A stretch of 64,000 nt of DNA, taken from Rhodococcus tibetensis. Lineage in GTDB: Bacteria; Actinomycetota; Actinomycetes; Mycobacteriales; Mycobacteriaceae. Below are positions 1 to 8,895 of this stretch, in pieces. The position numbers were made by a program, and so were the translations under genes. How positions within the stretch are numbered: the stretch's first letter is position 1; each line of letters begins with the position of its first letter. The notes under the pieces were generated by a model that searched no databases, was not told the origin of the DNA, and was given only the letters and a program-made list of their open reading frames with translations. The stretch is from the NCBI RefSeq assembly GCF_024438035.1, contig NZ_JANFQF010000014.1, positions 62,001 to 126,000 on the forward strand. Direction: 5' to 3'.

Positions 1-4
1 GTCT

Positions 5-22
5 CGGTTTCTGTCGAAACCG
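5..22. terminator. short hairpin at the window edge
   Basis: CGGTTTC at 5-11 and GAAACCG at 16-22 form a perfect 7-bp stem with a TGTC loop. It could end a gene lying left of the window or act as an operator for the lipoprotein gene. No T-run follows, which is usual for actinobacterial terminators. Confidence 0.35.
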
Positions 23-93
23 GACAAACCATACCGTTCGGACTGTAGGTTCCGCGTGACCGGTAAATAGATGTGCACACGAAGGAGCTGTCC

Positions 94-582
94 TTGAAAC
101 GCTTGGTGGTAACCGCGGCAAGTTGCGCACTCCTCACACTGTCGGCCTGCGGATCCGACACCGAACCGACACCGACATCTGAAACATCCAGCTCCACCAC
201 GAAGGCCACGACGACCTCGGCCACTTCGACGACGAAGACCTCGGAGTCGGTACCACCGGTCGTCCCGCCCGGCTCGAACGACGGTGTCGGCGGCGGTACG
301 TCGGGGACAGGGTCGGGCGGCGGTGGCGGCGGCGGGCAAGCACCGGCCGCAGGCCAGCCGGCACCCGTGGTACCGCCGCCCGCACCCGTGGTACCACCGC
401 CAGCCGTCGTGGTGCCGCCGCCAGCGGTAGTTGTACCGCCGCCGGCCGAAGGTGAGGATCCTCCTCCGGTCGAGGGTGAAGACCCACCGGTGGAGGGCGA
501 AGACCCGCCTGCCGAGGGTGAGGACCCGCCCGCAGAAGGTGAGGACCCTCCTCCGGCCGAGGGTGAAGACCCGCCTGCCTAG
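94..582 (+). CDS. Pro-rich repeat lipoprotein, hypothetical
   Basis: Predicted 162-residue secreted lipoprotein of unknown function. I chose the TTG at 94 because GAAGGAG sits six bases upstream; the GTG at 73 would put charged residues ahead of the signal peptide. The N-terminus has K-R, a hydrophobic stretch and a lipobox L-S-A-C with the lipidated Cys at residue 19. A Thr/Ser-rich linker, a Gly-rich stretch, four V-V-P-P-P-type repeats and about six E-G-E-D-P-P repeats follow to the end. No catalytic domain is visible. The extended Pro-rich tail suggests a cell-wall-spanning spacer or surface protein, which is inference. It converges on trkA. Confidence 0.75.
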   Translation: MKRLVVTAASCALLTLSACGSDTEPTPTSETSSSTTKATTTSATSTTKTSESVPPVVPPGSNDGVGGGTSGTGSGGGGGGGQAPAAGQPAPVVPPPAPVVPPPAVVVPPPAVVVPPPAEGEDPPPVEGEDPPVEGEDPPAEGEDPPAEGEDPPPAEGEDPPA

Positions 583-680
583 CGCGGTTGCTGACCCGCG
601 CCACGCGCACCCGCACCTTCTCGGCGAATGCGGCGTACCGGACCTGTCAGGTCAGGCCAACGCCCGCGTCCTCGCGTCGG

Positions 681-1346
681 TCAGGTCAGTTCGCTGAATC
701 GTTCGGTGTCGCGGACCTGTCCGGAGACGATGATGGTGTCGCCCGCAGCGATGACGGTGTCGGCGGTGGCGTAGGTGAAACCCTCGCCGGGTCGTTTGAT
801 CGCGACGACGGTGACCCTGTATGTGGTGCGGACGGTGGTGTCGCCGAGCCGTTTCCCTATCACGGCCGCGGGTGGGGTGGTCTTGACCATCGCGAAGCCG
901 TCGTCGAACTCGATGTAGTCCATCATCCGGCCGCGCACGAGGTGCGCTACGCGCTTGCCCATGTCGTGCTCGGGCCGCACGACGTGCGTGACACCGATCT
1001 GACGGAGGATCTTCGCGTGGGCGTTGCTGATTGCCTTGGCCCATACGTTCGGCACCGACATGTTGATCAACGCCGACGCGGTCAGCAGGCTGGCCTCGAG
1101 ATCGGAGCCGATCCCGACGACGGCCCGGTCGTAGTCGTGCACCGACAGCTGGCGTAGCGATTCCTCGTCGGTGGTGTCGGCGACAGCGGCGTGGGTGAGG
1201 CGGTGGGAGACTTTCTGGACCACCGCCTCGTTCGAGTCGATGCCGAGCACCTCGGCGCCCTGTGCCATCAGTTCGAGGGCGAGGGACTTGCCGAACCGGC
1301 CCAGGCCCAGCACCACCACGACATCGGAAGTCGGTTTCCTAGCCAA
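681..1346 (-). CDS. trkA: TrkA/KtrA-type potassium uptake regulatory subunit
   Basis: Cytoplasmic regulatory subunit (221 aa) of a Trk/Ktr K+ transporter. Residues 9-130 form an RCK/TrkA-N Rossmann domain with the G-L-G-R-F-G-K nucleotide-binding loop near residue 14 and a conserved Asp at the end of strand 2 (V-L-G-I-D). Residues about 140-221 match the TrkA-C domain. In this family the N-domain binds NAD(H) or ATP and gates the membrane subunit. It is the second gene of a two-gene operon and overlaps the end of the TrkH-family gene by 8 bases, indicating translational coupling. Confidence 0.9.
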   Translation of the reverse strand: MARKPTSDVVVVLGLGRFGKSLALELMAQGAEVLGIDSNEAVVQKVSHRLTHAAVADTTDEESLRQLSVHDYDRAVVGIGSDLEASLLTASALINMSVPNVWAKAISNAHAKILRQIGVTHVVRPEHDMGKRVAHLVRGRMMDYIEFDDGFAMVKTTPPAAVIGKRLGDTTVRTTYRVTVVAIKRPGEGFTYATADTVIAAGDTIIVSGQVRDTERFSELT

Positions 1347-2763
1347 TGAACGGCCTTTCTTCGGGGAGTTCGTAGCGGCGATCCCGCTGCCGCGCAGCGA
1401 GGGCGCTGACCAGTGTGATCGAGCCGATCCGGCCCAGATACATCAGCAGGACCAGGATCAGCTGGCCCCACGCGGGTAGTTGCGCGGTGATGCCGGTGGA
1501 CAGGCCCACCGTCGCGAAGGCGGAGGTGACCTCGAACAGCAGCACGTTCAGGTCGAAGTCGGTGCCCGCCAGCAGCACGATCGTCGGGACCATCACCAGG
1601 GCGACACCGATCAGCGCGACCGACAGCGCCTGCCGCTGCACCCGCGGCGCGATCCGGCGGTCGAACACGACCACTGCACGATCACCGCGCACCTCGGCGA
1701 CGATCGCGAACAGCAGTAGCGCGAACGTGGTGACCTTGATGCCGCCGGCGGTGCCGCCGCTGCCGCCGCCGATGAACATCAGCACGTCCGTCACCAGCAG
1801 GGTCGCCGGATCCATCTGCGCGTAGTCGACACTGTTGAAGCCGGCGGTGCGGGGCATGATGCCCTGAAACGCGGCCACCAGCAGCTTCGCCCCGAGATCG
1901 TGGTCGCGCAGGGTGTAGCCCCACTCGAGTGCCAGCACCAGCACCGGACCGGCCACCAGCAGCACCGCGGTGACCGCCACGGTCAGCCGGGTGTGCAGGC
2001 TCCACCGGCCGGAGGTGGTGCCGCGGACCCGCCGCCCCACCTCGAAGAGCACCGGAAACCCGATCCCGCCGAGGATCACCGCGGCCAGCAAGGGGATACA
2101 GATCCACGGGTCGTCGGCGAATCCGATGATGTTGTCGCTGTAGAGCGCGAAGCCGGCGTTGTTGAACGCCGAGATCGAATGGAACACCCCCAGCCACAGG
2201 GCCCGACCGGGCGGCTCGTCGTAACCGACCGCGAACCTCATCGCGAGGCACAGTGCGGTGACAGCCTCGATGAGGATGCTGACCCGGACCACGCCGACGA
2301 CGACGCTGCGCACGTCCCCGAGCCCGGAGGCCCGGACCTCGGCGGCGGCGTTGAGCCGGGCCCGTAGCCCGATCCGGTTCGCGAGCATCAGCCCGACCAG
2401 CGACGCCATCGTCATGATTCCGAAGCCGCCGACCTGGATCAGACCCAGGATGACACCCTGACCGAACCCCGACCAGTGGGTGGGGGTGTCGACCACGATC
2501 AGTCCGGTCAGACACATCGCCGACGTCGCCGTGAACAGCGCGTCGATGACACCGGTGTCGATGCCCGGCTGGGTCGCCGCGGGCAGGAGGAGCAGCCCGG
2601 TCCCGACGGTGATCGCCGTAGCGAAACCCAGGGCCACCACCCGGACCGGGGTCAGCGTCACCTGTCCCGCGGCACGCCGCAGCGCGGAAGCTTGCGACGC
2701 ACCGGTGCGTGAAGTCACGAACAGGAGGTTAGACCTGGACGTCGCCGATGCCGTGCGCGGCAC
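1339..2763 (-). CDS. TrkH/KtrB family potassium transporter membrane subunit
   Basis: Integral-membrane K+-translocating subunit, up to 474 aa, with the repeated membrane-pore-membrane organisation of the Trk/Ktr/HKT superfamily. Recognisable pore segments include T-S-A-M-C-L-T-G-L, S-I-S-A-F-N-N-A-G-F, P-R-T-A-G-F-N-S and S-A-F-A-T-V-G-L-S-T-G; the glycines in these loops form the selectivity filter in the family. The GTG at 2763 gives a charged leader with no clear ribosome binding site, and an in-frame GTG at 2718 is an alternative start. The gene overlaps trkA and diverges from a tetR gene across about 75 bases. Confidence 0.88.
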   Translation of the reverse strand: MPRTASATSRSNLLFVTSRTGASQASALRRAAGQVTLTPVRVVALGFATAITVGTGLLLLPAATQPGIDTGVIDALFTATSAMCLTGLIVVDTPTHWSGFGQGVILGLIQVGGFGIMTMASLVGLMLANRIGLRARLNAAAEVRASGLGDVRSVVVGVVRVSILIEAVTALCLAMRFAVGYDEPPGRALWLGVFHSISAFNNAGFALYSDNIIGFADDPWICIPLLAAVILGGIGFPVLFEVGRRVRGTTSGRWSLHTRLTVAVTAVLLVAGPVLVLALEWGYTLRDHDLGAKLLVAAFQGIMPRTAGFNSVDYAQMDPATLLVTDVLMFIGGGSGGTAGGIKVTTFALLLFAIVAEVRGDRAVVVFDRRIAPRVQRQALSVALIGVALVMVPTIVLLAGTDFDLNVLLFEVTSAFATVGLSTGITAQLPAWGQLILVLLMYLGRIGSITLVSALAARQRDRRYELPEERPFIG

Positions 2764-2800
2764 AGGACTTCGCTGTGCGACTTATCGGAAGGTCCGACTC

Positions 2801-2850
2801 TTGCGTCCTCGCTGATCACGCGTTTAGCATACTGACTATGCGTTCAAACG
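2801..2850 (+). promoter_or_regulatory. leaderless-type tetR promoter with operator-like inverted repeat
   Basis: TTGCGT at 2801-2806 and TAGCAT at 2825-2830 are 18 bases apart. The predicted transcription start falls at or next to the ATG at 2838, so the mRNA would be leaderless. GCATA at 2827-2831 and TATGC at 2837-2841 form a perfect inverted repeat over the -10 and start codon. CGTTT (2821-2825) and AAACG (2846-2850) form an outer, slightly off-centre pair. This fits autorepression by the encoded TetR protein; that is inference. Confidence 0.5.
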
Positions 2851-3554
2851 AGCGTTTTCGGGGGCCGCGTGCCGCGGCCCGCGACGGTGATCTGACGGCA
2901 GCGGCGCGGATCCGCGACGCGGCCATACTCCGGTTCAGCCGTGACGGGTTCGGGGTCAGCATCCGCGCGCTGGCCGAGGATGCCCAGATCAGCGGCGGGT
3001 TGATCCTGTATCACTTCGGGACCAAGGAGGGGCTGCGCCGCGCGTGCGACGAGTGGGTGCTCCGGGAGATTCGGGAGTCCAAGCGGGCGGTGTTGGGCAC
3101 CGGTGAGACCGGGCCGTGGCTGGCGCAATTCGGGCAGGTTGACCACTTCGCGCCGCTGGCGATGTATGTGGCCCGCACCTTGCAGGCCGGCGGGGAGGCC
3201 GCCGCGGCGTTCTTCGATCACCTGGTCGACGACGCGGCCGGCTACCTCGAGGAGGGGGTACGCAACGGCGTGATCACCCCGTCCCGGGACCCCTACGCGC
3301 GGGCGAGATTTCTTACCGGCATGAGCGTAGGAACGGTGCTTCTGGAGATGTCGTTGCGCCCGCAGATGCTGCGGGACGGCGACTTCACCGGCTTCTTCCA
3401 GGCCATCGCGGAGGCCACGACCGGGCCCGGCCTCGAGCTCTACACGCAGGGATTGCTCACCGATCGGCAGATGCTCGACGACTACCTGATGTATGTGACG
3501 GATCCGCCTGCCAGGGCAGACGACGGCGGCGATATCGCCGCCTCCCACCCCTGA
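2838..3554 (+). CDS. TetR family transcriptional regulator
   Basis: Predicted 238-residue repressor. Residues 20-70 carry the TetR helix-turn-helix ([11 protein letters not shown], then [22 protein letters not shown]). The rest is a helical ligand-binding and dimerisation domain. I prefer the ATG at 2838, just downstream of a good -10 element, over upstream starts that add non-conserved sequence. The ABC ATPase gene starts 32 bases downstream and is followed by its permease, so the regulator probably heads and controls an efflux operon. The inducer is unknown. Confidence 0.9.
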   Translation: MRSNERFRGPRAAARDGDLTAAARIRDAAILRFSRDGFGVSIRALAEDAQISGGLILYHFGTKEGLRRACDEWVLREIRESKRAVLGTGETGPWLAQFGQVDHFAPLAMYVARTLQAGGEAAAAFFDHLVDDAAGYLEEGVRNGVITPSRDPYARARFLTGMSVGTVLLEMSLRPQMLRDGDFTGFFQAIAEATTGPGLELYTQGLLTDRQMLDDYLMYVTDPPARADDGGDIAASHP

Positions 3555-3586
3555 CAACAGCAGATCCTCCCCCATTAGGAACCTCC

Positions 3587-4500
3587 ATGAACACTGTCAT
3601 CGAGGTCGCGAACCTCACGAAAACTTTCGGAACCGTCACCGCCCTCGACGAACTCGACCTGACCGTCGGCCGCGGCGAGGTCGCCGGCTTCCTCGGCCCC
3701 AACGGCGCCGGCAAGTCCACCACCATCCGGGTGCTGCTCGGGCTGCTGCGCGCCGACTCAGGAAGTGCGAGCGTCCTCGGACTCGACCCGTGGCGCGACA
3801 CCGTCGAACTCCATCAGCGGCTGGCGTATGTGCCCGGGGACGTCAGTCTGTGGCCGATGCTGACCGGCGGCGAGGTGATCGACCTGCTGTGCCGGTTGCG
3901 CGGAAACGTCGACCCCGCCCGCCGCACCGAACTCATCGACCGCTTCGAACTCGACCCCCGCAAGAAATGCCGCACCTACTCCAAGGGCAACCGGCAGAAG
4001 GTCGCACTGATCGCCGGTTTGGCCTCCGATGTGGAACTGCTCATTCTCGACGAGCCGACATCGGGGCTGGACCCGCTGATGGAGCAGGTGTTCCAGCGGT
4101 GCATCGACGAGGTGAAACAGCAGGGCCGATCCGTCCTGCTGTCCAGTCACATCCTCGCCGAGGTCGAAAAGCTTTGCGACACCGTTACTATCATCCGGGA
4201 CGGGCGGCGGTCGAGACCGGGACGCTCGAGCAGTTGCGGCACCTGACGCGTTCGACGATCTCCGCCGCCACCGACCGGGACGCCTCCTCGCTCACCCAGC
4301 TTCCTGGCGTGTACGAGCTGCGGTTCGAACGGGGCCGTACGGTTTTCGAGGTGGACAATGCCCACCTCGACGAGGTGATCCGGGCTCTCGCCGAGTACGG
4401 GGTGCGGAGTCTCGAGAGCGCACCGCCTTCGCTCGAGGAGTTGTTCCTGCGCCACTACGGTGATGCCCGCCAGACCGATCCGGTGGGGGGTGTGCGATGA
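3587..4500 (+). pseudogene. ABC-2 type exporter ATP-binding subunit, single-base frameshift
   Basis: ATPase of a two-gene ABC exporter. The first frame (3587-4246) encodes Walker [10 protein letters not shown], the signature region Y-S-K-G-N-R-Q-K, Walker [13 protein letters not shown] and the H-loop S-S-H-I-L. The expected C-terminal extension, including [11 protein letters not shown] and an end in G-G-V-R, lies in another frame and runs to 4500. Restoring one G near 4205-4208 joins the frames into about 304 residues, the normal family length. As sequenced, the product stops at 219 aa, with the NBD core complete but the C-terminal domain lost. The cause may be a real mutation or a sequencing error. 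The permease overlaps the restored end by ATGA, which supports the restored frame as ancestral. Confidence 0.8.
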
Positions 4501-6098
4501 GAGCACTCCGCGCCACCCCGGCTCTGCTGCGATTCAATCTGCGGCGGGACCGAATCAAGCTGCCCGCCTGGGTGCTTGGCATCGCGGTGATGACGATGTA
4601 CTTCGGTAACGCCCTGAAGCTGGCGTACCCCACCGACCAGGACATCGCCAACGTCGCGTCCTTCGCCAACAGTCCCGCCGCGATCATGATGTCCGGGCCC
4701 GGCTACGGCATGGACAACCCGACCCTGGAGGCGTTCCTCGCCAATCAGTACGCGCTGTACCTGATGGTCGCCTCGGCGTTGATGAACATCCTGCTGATAG
4801 TGCGTCACACCCGACTCGAGGAGGAGGGCGGCCGCACCGAACTAGTCCTCGCCGGGGTGGTCGGCCGATTCGCGCCGCTGACCGCGGCGATGCTCACCGC
4901 ACTGGTCGCGAACACCGCCCTGGTCGTGGCCGGAACCCTGGCCTTGGCCGGCACCGGGTTCGACGCCGCCGGCTCCCTGCTGCTCCTGACCGGTTTCGCC
5001 GCCCTCGGCCTGGTCTTCGCAGCGATCACGGCCGTGATGTGTCAGGTGACCGAACACGCGCGGGCCGCCACCGGGCTGGCCGCCGCCGTCCTCGGGGCCG
5101 CCTTTCTGGTCCGCGGGATCGGTGACCTTACAGCCAAGCACGGCAGTGCCCTGTCCTGGCTGTCCCCGATCGCGTGGTCGCAGCAAACCCGGGTGTTCGT
5201 CGACCCCCGCTGGTGGCCCCTGACGCTATCGATCGTATTTGCCGGTGCCGCGTTGGTCGGCGCCTACGTGCTCGTCGGCCGCCGGGACGTCGGCGCCGGC
5301 CTGATGGCGCCGCGGCTAGGGGCTGCGGAAGCGTCTGAGGCGCTGTCGCATCCGTTCACCATGGCGCTGCGGCTGCAGCGCGGCGCCATCATCGGCTGGG
5401 CGGTGGGACTGAGTGTGGCCGGGTTGTTCTACGGTGCGTTCACCGAATCGATCGCCGACGCGTTCGCGGACCTCCCCGACGACATCCTGGTGATCATGGG
5501 TGGCGCCGAGGACAACCTCGTCGACGGCTACCTCGGTTTGATGGGCTTCACGATGGCCTTCCTCGTCTCCTGCTTCGCGATCTTGTCCGTCCGCCGCCTG
5601 CGCAGCGAGGAACAGGCCGGGCGCGCCGACCCGGTGCTGGCCACGAAAACCAGCCGGATCGGATGGATGGGATCGGGTGTGGCCGCCGCCGCGGCCAGCT
5701 CGATCGTGCTGCTCGGCCTCTCCGGCGTCGCCACCGGAGTCGGTGCGGCGTTGGTGACCGGGGATCTCGGGTACGTCGTGACACTCAAACTCGCGTACCT
5801 CGCGCACACCCCGGCGGTTCTGGTCGTGGCCGCGGTCGCTGCGCTGCTGTTCGGTGTGGTGCCCCGGGCGTTCAACGTGGTCCGGGTCCTGCCGGTGTTC
5901 GGGTACCTGGTCGGCACCTTCGGCCCCCTCCTGCAACTGCCGGATTGGATCGGCGATCTCTCACCGCTGGGCCACATCCCGCAGATGCCGCTGGAATCCT
6001 TCGCGGCGGCGCCATTTGTCGTCCTCCTACTGGTTGCGGGTGTGGCCGCGGGTGGGGGAGTGACGGCATTCCGCCGTCGCGACATCGCCGCCACCTGA
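4497..6098 (+). CDS. ABC-2 type exporter permease, polyketide/drug-efflux like
   Basis: Membrane subunit (533 aa) of the exporter encoded with the preceding ATPase gene. It has two halves of about six hydrophobic segments each, the pattern of the long ABC-2 permeases found with TetR regulators in actinomycetes (exporters of antibiotics or lipids). Hydrophobic runs are clear near residues 80-105, 120-145, 150-170, 300-320, 345-365, 395-425, 440-460 and 500-525. Its ATG overlaps the restored ATPase stop as ATGA, so the two were translationally coupled. The substrate cannot be read from sequence. A 496-bp repeat starts within its stop codon. Confidence 0.85.
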   Translation: MRALRATPALLRFNLRRDRIKLPAWVLGIAVMTMYFGNALKLAYPTDQDIANVASFANSPAAIMMSGPGYGMDNPTLEAFLANQYALYLMVASALMNILLIVRHTRLEEEGGRTELVLAGVVGRFAPLTAAMLTALVANTALVVAGTLALAGTGFDAAGSLLLLTGFAALGLVFAAITAVMCQVTEHARAATGLAAAVLGAAFLVRGIGDLTAKHGSALSWLSPIAWSQQTRVFVDPRWWPLTLSIVFAGAALVGAYVLVGRRDVGAGLMAPRLGAAEASEALSHPFTMALRLQRGAIIGWAVGLSVAGLFYGAFTESIADAFADLPDDILVIMGGAEDNLVDGYLGLMGFTMAFLVSCFAILSVRRLRSEEQAGRADPVLATKTSRIGWMGSGVAAAAASSIVLLGLSGVATGVGAALVTGDLGYVVTLKLAYLAHTPAVLVVAAVAALLFGVVPRAFNVVRVLPVFGYLVGTFGPLLQLPDWIGDLSPLGHIPQMPLESFAAAPFVVLLLVAGVAAGGGVTAFRRRDIAAT

Positions 6099-6592
6099 GC
6101 GCACTTTCGCGGACACCTCGGGTCGGCCGATCGGGGGACGGGGGACTTCCACCGGAACTGCGCCCGATCGGGGGACAGACGGCAACCGGCGAGGGCGGGA
6201 GAGTTGTTCCGGTGCGCCCTGCTGCACACCGGAACGCTCACCCTCGTCGACAGGAACACCCAGTCATGTCACCCATTTCCGATATCGCGGCGGCGCGGTC
6301 GCGACGGTCGCGGCGCCTGCTGTTCGTCGGTAATCCCACTCGGCATTCGGACGTGTCGCAGTGGGCGATGGTCAGGCAATGGGTGATGCTTCAGGGACTC
6401 GAACCCATCCGGTCCTTCGGCGGTGACGTGCTGTGCGTGATCGTGACCGAGGACGTTCTCGACGGCAGATGTTCCTCGGCCGACTCACTCCTCGTGCGGC
6501 AGGCCCGGGACAACGGGGTGCCGTGCATCAGCGTCCACGACACCACCACGATCTGGCACACGACGGCCCGGGTGCGAGCCCGCATGGCGCTG
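6097..6592. repeat. 496-bp direct repeat, copy 1
   Basis: Matches 17560-18055 base for base without an indel; I count about nine substitutions (roughly 98% identity). The unit spans a 169-bp leader plus nearly all of a small BRCT-like gene. Homology starts abruptly in the permease stop codon and ends abruptly inside the last codons of the small gene, so the two proteins have different C-termini. No terminal inverted repeats or target-site duplication were noticed. Confidence 0.9.
6129..6235 (+). promoter_or_regulatory. conserved structured leader of the BRCT-like gene, copy 1
   Basis: Two direct copies of GATCGGGGGAC lie at 6129-6139 and 6166-6176. Downstream, GTTCCGGTG (6206-6214) and CACCGGAAC (6227-6235) form a perfect 9-bp stem with a 12-base loop, about 30 bases before the ATG. 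The same elements occur in the second copy, where the one nearby change falls in the loop. This suggests a retained regulatory element, possibly an mRNA hairpin or protein site. Confidence 0.4.
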
Positions 6593-6613
6593 GGGAGCTC
6601 TGCGGTCAGGTGA
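6266..6613 (+). CDS. small BRCT-like single-domain protein, copy 1
   Basis: Predicted 115-residue cytoplasmic protein. Residues 15-100 read like a lone BRCT fold: strand L-L-F-V-G-N, helix with W-A-M-V-R-Q-W, a G-L-E-P turn, strand V-L-C-V-I-V-T, then a helix with R-Q-A-R-D-N-G-V-P-C-I-S, typical of the BRCT second helix and last strand. BRCT domains mediate protein or DNA-end interactions in repair and replication proteins; a free-standing one is unusual and its function here is unknown. It is nearly identical to the product at 17729-18085 except for the C-terminus, and about half identical to that at 23618-23989. The fold call is by eye. Confidence 0.6.
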   Translation: MSPISDIAAARSRRSRRLLFVGNPTRHSDVSQWAMVRQWVMLQGLEPIRSFGGDVLCVIVTEDVLDGRCSSADSLLVRQARDNGVPCISVHDTTTIWHTTARVRARMALGSSAVR

Positions 6614-6930
6614 ACCCGCTGACCGTGAACGCCGATCGCTGGTCGGCGAGCTTGCGGTAGAACTGGAGATTGGGATTGCGCGGCGTCGTCCCAGCTGTGC
6701 GAACGGGCAAGCGCCCGGCCGTGTGCGAGGCGTCGTCGGTCTGCCGGCTGGGCGAGTGCGTCGGCCATCTCTGCGTGGGTGGACGCGAAGTGCACTGCCC
6801 CGCCGAAGATTTCGCGGAGAACGGGGAGGTCGCGGGCGACGACGCGCACGCCGGCGGCAAGGGCTTCCATCGCGGCGACGCCGAACCCTTCCTTCGTCGA
6901 CAGAGCAATCCCAGATGGTCGCGCGTACGT
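6606..6930 (-). pseudogene. C-terminal remnant of a GT4 family glycosyltransferase
   Basis: The minus strand encodes a typical GT4 C-terminal segment (T-K-E-G-F-G-V-A-A-M-E-A-L-A-A-G, then D-L-P-V-L-R-E-I-F-G-G-A). The end of the protein (N-L-Q-F-Y-R-K-L-A-D-Q-R) is in a different frame after a small deletion near 6675-6685. No N-terminal half is recognisable upstream. It is a decayed fragment next to the end of the 496-bp repeat, suggesting local rearrangement. Confidence 0.65.
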
Positions 6931-7378
6931 AGGCGAACAAGACCCCGGCCCCGACCACACTGCTCGTTGTTTGCCCTCCGGTTAGACGATCTCCTCGTCG
7001 ACACGGCTGTCGATGACTTCGGCAACAATGCCGCGCATGTATGCCGATAGCATTGCATTCGGTCACGGTCTCAATTCGTTGTGCGCGCTCGATCGAGAGT
7101 GTCCTATAGGCCCAACTCGGATAATCGCGGCATGTGGCGGCGATCTCCGCACGGTTTTTGCGCTCCGCACGGGTTTTGCGTCGAGAGTGGTGGCGGCACG
7201 ATATAGGTCCCTTCGACGGTCCGCACGGCAACGTCAGCTGGTAAGCGATCCGCTGATTCGACAGACGTTTAGGCGCCGCTACACCGGTTTCACGTTGGCC
7301 GACGGTCACGACCGAGGGTAGAGGTGACGGCGATGTCGATCAGGACCTTGCCCGGGCACTCACGGTGAAGGCGGTAGG
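6931..7378. other. gene-free stretch
   Basis: Between the glycosyltransferase remnant and the marR gene. Short open frames exist on both strands but none has a recognisable domain, a good ribosome binding site or conserved composition. It may be further decay of the glycosyltransferase locus. Confidence 0.4.
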
Positions 7379-7849
7379 CTAGCGCGATTCTGAGGGGGGC
7401 TCGAGTGTTGGATCGACAGGTGCGGGACGCTCTAATTGTGCGATTACCTCTGTGAGGAAACGTTCAACTCCCTCCTGTTGGCTGCTCGTGAGCATCCCGT
7501 AGATCATGGCGGTCCTTGCCCCGAAGTCGCTGTACAGCGTCGTCGCGGCCTTCCTGCCATTCGAAGTAAGATCTACCAAGCGTTTGCGGCGATCGGTGAG
7601 GTGTGCGCGGCGGTGGGCGTACCCGACTTCTTCCAGTCGATCGATGAGTTCGGTTGCTGACGCGCTGGTGATCACGAGTTCGGCCGCGAGTTCGCCGGGC
7701 GTGAGGGGCCCGTTCGCATATAGGTGGCCTAATGCCACCATTTCGGTGAGTCCGATGTCGCGGTCGGTGGCGGCAGCGCGATACCGCGATACCGCCAGCG
7801 CAAAATCACGAACGAGCAGCGCAAGCGACTGATTTCGATCGTGATTCAC
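7379..7849 (-). CDS. MarR family transcriptional regulator
   Basis: Predicted 156-residue winged-helix repressor. Residues about 35-100 hold the MarR DNA-binding domain (G-E-L-A-A-E-L-V-I-T-S-A-S-A-T-E-L-I-D-R-L-E, then the wing with R-R-A-H-L-T-D-R-R-K-R-L-V). Flanking helices would form the dimer interface. A TATACT -10 element on the minus strand (7857-7862) lies seven bases before the GTG at 7849, suggesting a leaderless transcript; a GTG two codons upstream (7855) is the alternative. No obvious target gene is adjacent, since about 1 kb of non-coding sequence follows on its upstream side. Confidence 0.88.
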   Translation of the reverse strand: MNHDRNQSLALLVRDFALAVSRYRAAATDRDIGLTEMVALGHLYANGPLTPGELAAELVITSASATELIDRLEEVGYAHRRAHLTDRRKRLVDLTSNGRKAATTLYSDFGARTAMIYGMLTSSQQEGVERFLTEVIAQLERPAPVDPTLEPPSESR

Positions 7850-7855
7850 CAGCAC

Positions 7856-8895
7856 AAGTATAGCGCCAACCGCACTGAAAGAATCGCCAGAGTCGGGTCG
7901 ACAGTATTTCGGCCCCTAGCCTCCGCGTATGGAGTTCGCACGCGAAACGCTAATGCACCCAACATGAGTGAGGGGCTGACACCGAGGCGAGCGCGGAGAT
8001 TTCCGTCAGGTGGAAAGTTGGGCTCGGGTTCGATATGTCACGCGCAGAAGCGACCCGTGGCTCACGGGACGCTACTCCGAGGGTCCGTTGGCTGCCGACT
8101 CGAGAAAGAGTCGACATCTTCTCGCGCCGCAGGCATTCGACCGAAACCGACTCCGCAGGGGTGACGTTCGCAGCGGAAGTGGAAGAATGCAATGTGGGCC
8201 GGACGTCTACAGCTGGTCCGCCAACCGGAGCAACTGGTATGAAGTTGCTCTAGAAACACGGCAACCGAGAGAGTAACTTGAGATTATCGGCCCATACTCG
8301 ACGGCCCGATGAGCAGAGAGCACCTCCAAGCGCAGTTCAAAGGCAGTTTCATGATCGACTTCGGGCTCGACCTTGGCTGTTCCCGCAGCAAGCATTCGCC
8401 TGTGGTAGCACCATCCCGACGATCATCATCGAGATTTCAGCCGGCCGGTGGCGTCGCGCTAGCGGCAGCTGCCCTTCTCCTTCTGATCCCCTAGTTACAA
8501 AGGAGTCACTTCCGAGTTCGGTCAACGACGACCGGCAAATCCGCCAAACAATCTGTGGGTGAACCAATTTCGGAGCGACATCATGTGCCCGAACGGGTAG
8601 CCCATCGTTCTACACCCGCAGCGTGTCGCAAATGAAGTGCCTGTAGCTGTAGACGGCCAGTCGGATGATCGCCGTGATCATTGGTCTGAGGATCCGGATT
8701 CCTTCTCCGGCAGGGCGAGAGGTGCAGCTGAATATGGCACGGCTAAGCGACATTAGCGCGGTCGCTCAATATGTCCTTGCCAGCGTGGTCGATGTTCCAT
8801 CGCTGTACTCCGACCGGACGAACGTTGCGAACTCGGGAAGCGGATGTTCGTCCGTGGGGAGCCGCCTCAGATTCATTTCGACAGGAGTCCCCATC
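7856..8895. other. about 1 kb without a recognisable gene
   Basis: Apart from the marR promoter at its left edge, I see no ORF here with family motifs, a signal peptide or a convincing ribosome binding site on either strand. The composition is slightly less GC-rich than the flanking genes. It may hold the promoter of the downstream protease gene or decayed DNA. Confidence 0.4.

Noticed and set aside
2258..2461. Possible regulatory RNA or riboswitch for the K+ uptake operon
   Set aside because: The spacer upstream of the operon is only about 75 bases, shared with a divergent promoter, and I see no c-di-AMP riboswitch-like structure.
6097..6592. Insertion sequence explanation for the 496-bp repeat
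   Set aside because: No transposase, terminal inverted repeats or target duplication are visible, and the repeat carries an ordinary small gene with its leader.
7013..7321. Possible 102-residue protein between the glycosyltransferase remnant and marR
   Set aside because: No ribosome binding site, Arg-rich reverse-frame-like composition and no recognisable family; left as gene-free sequence.
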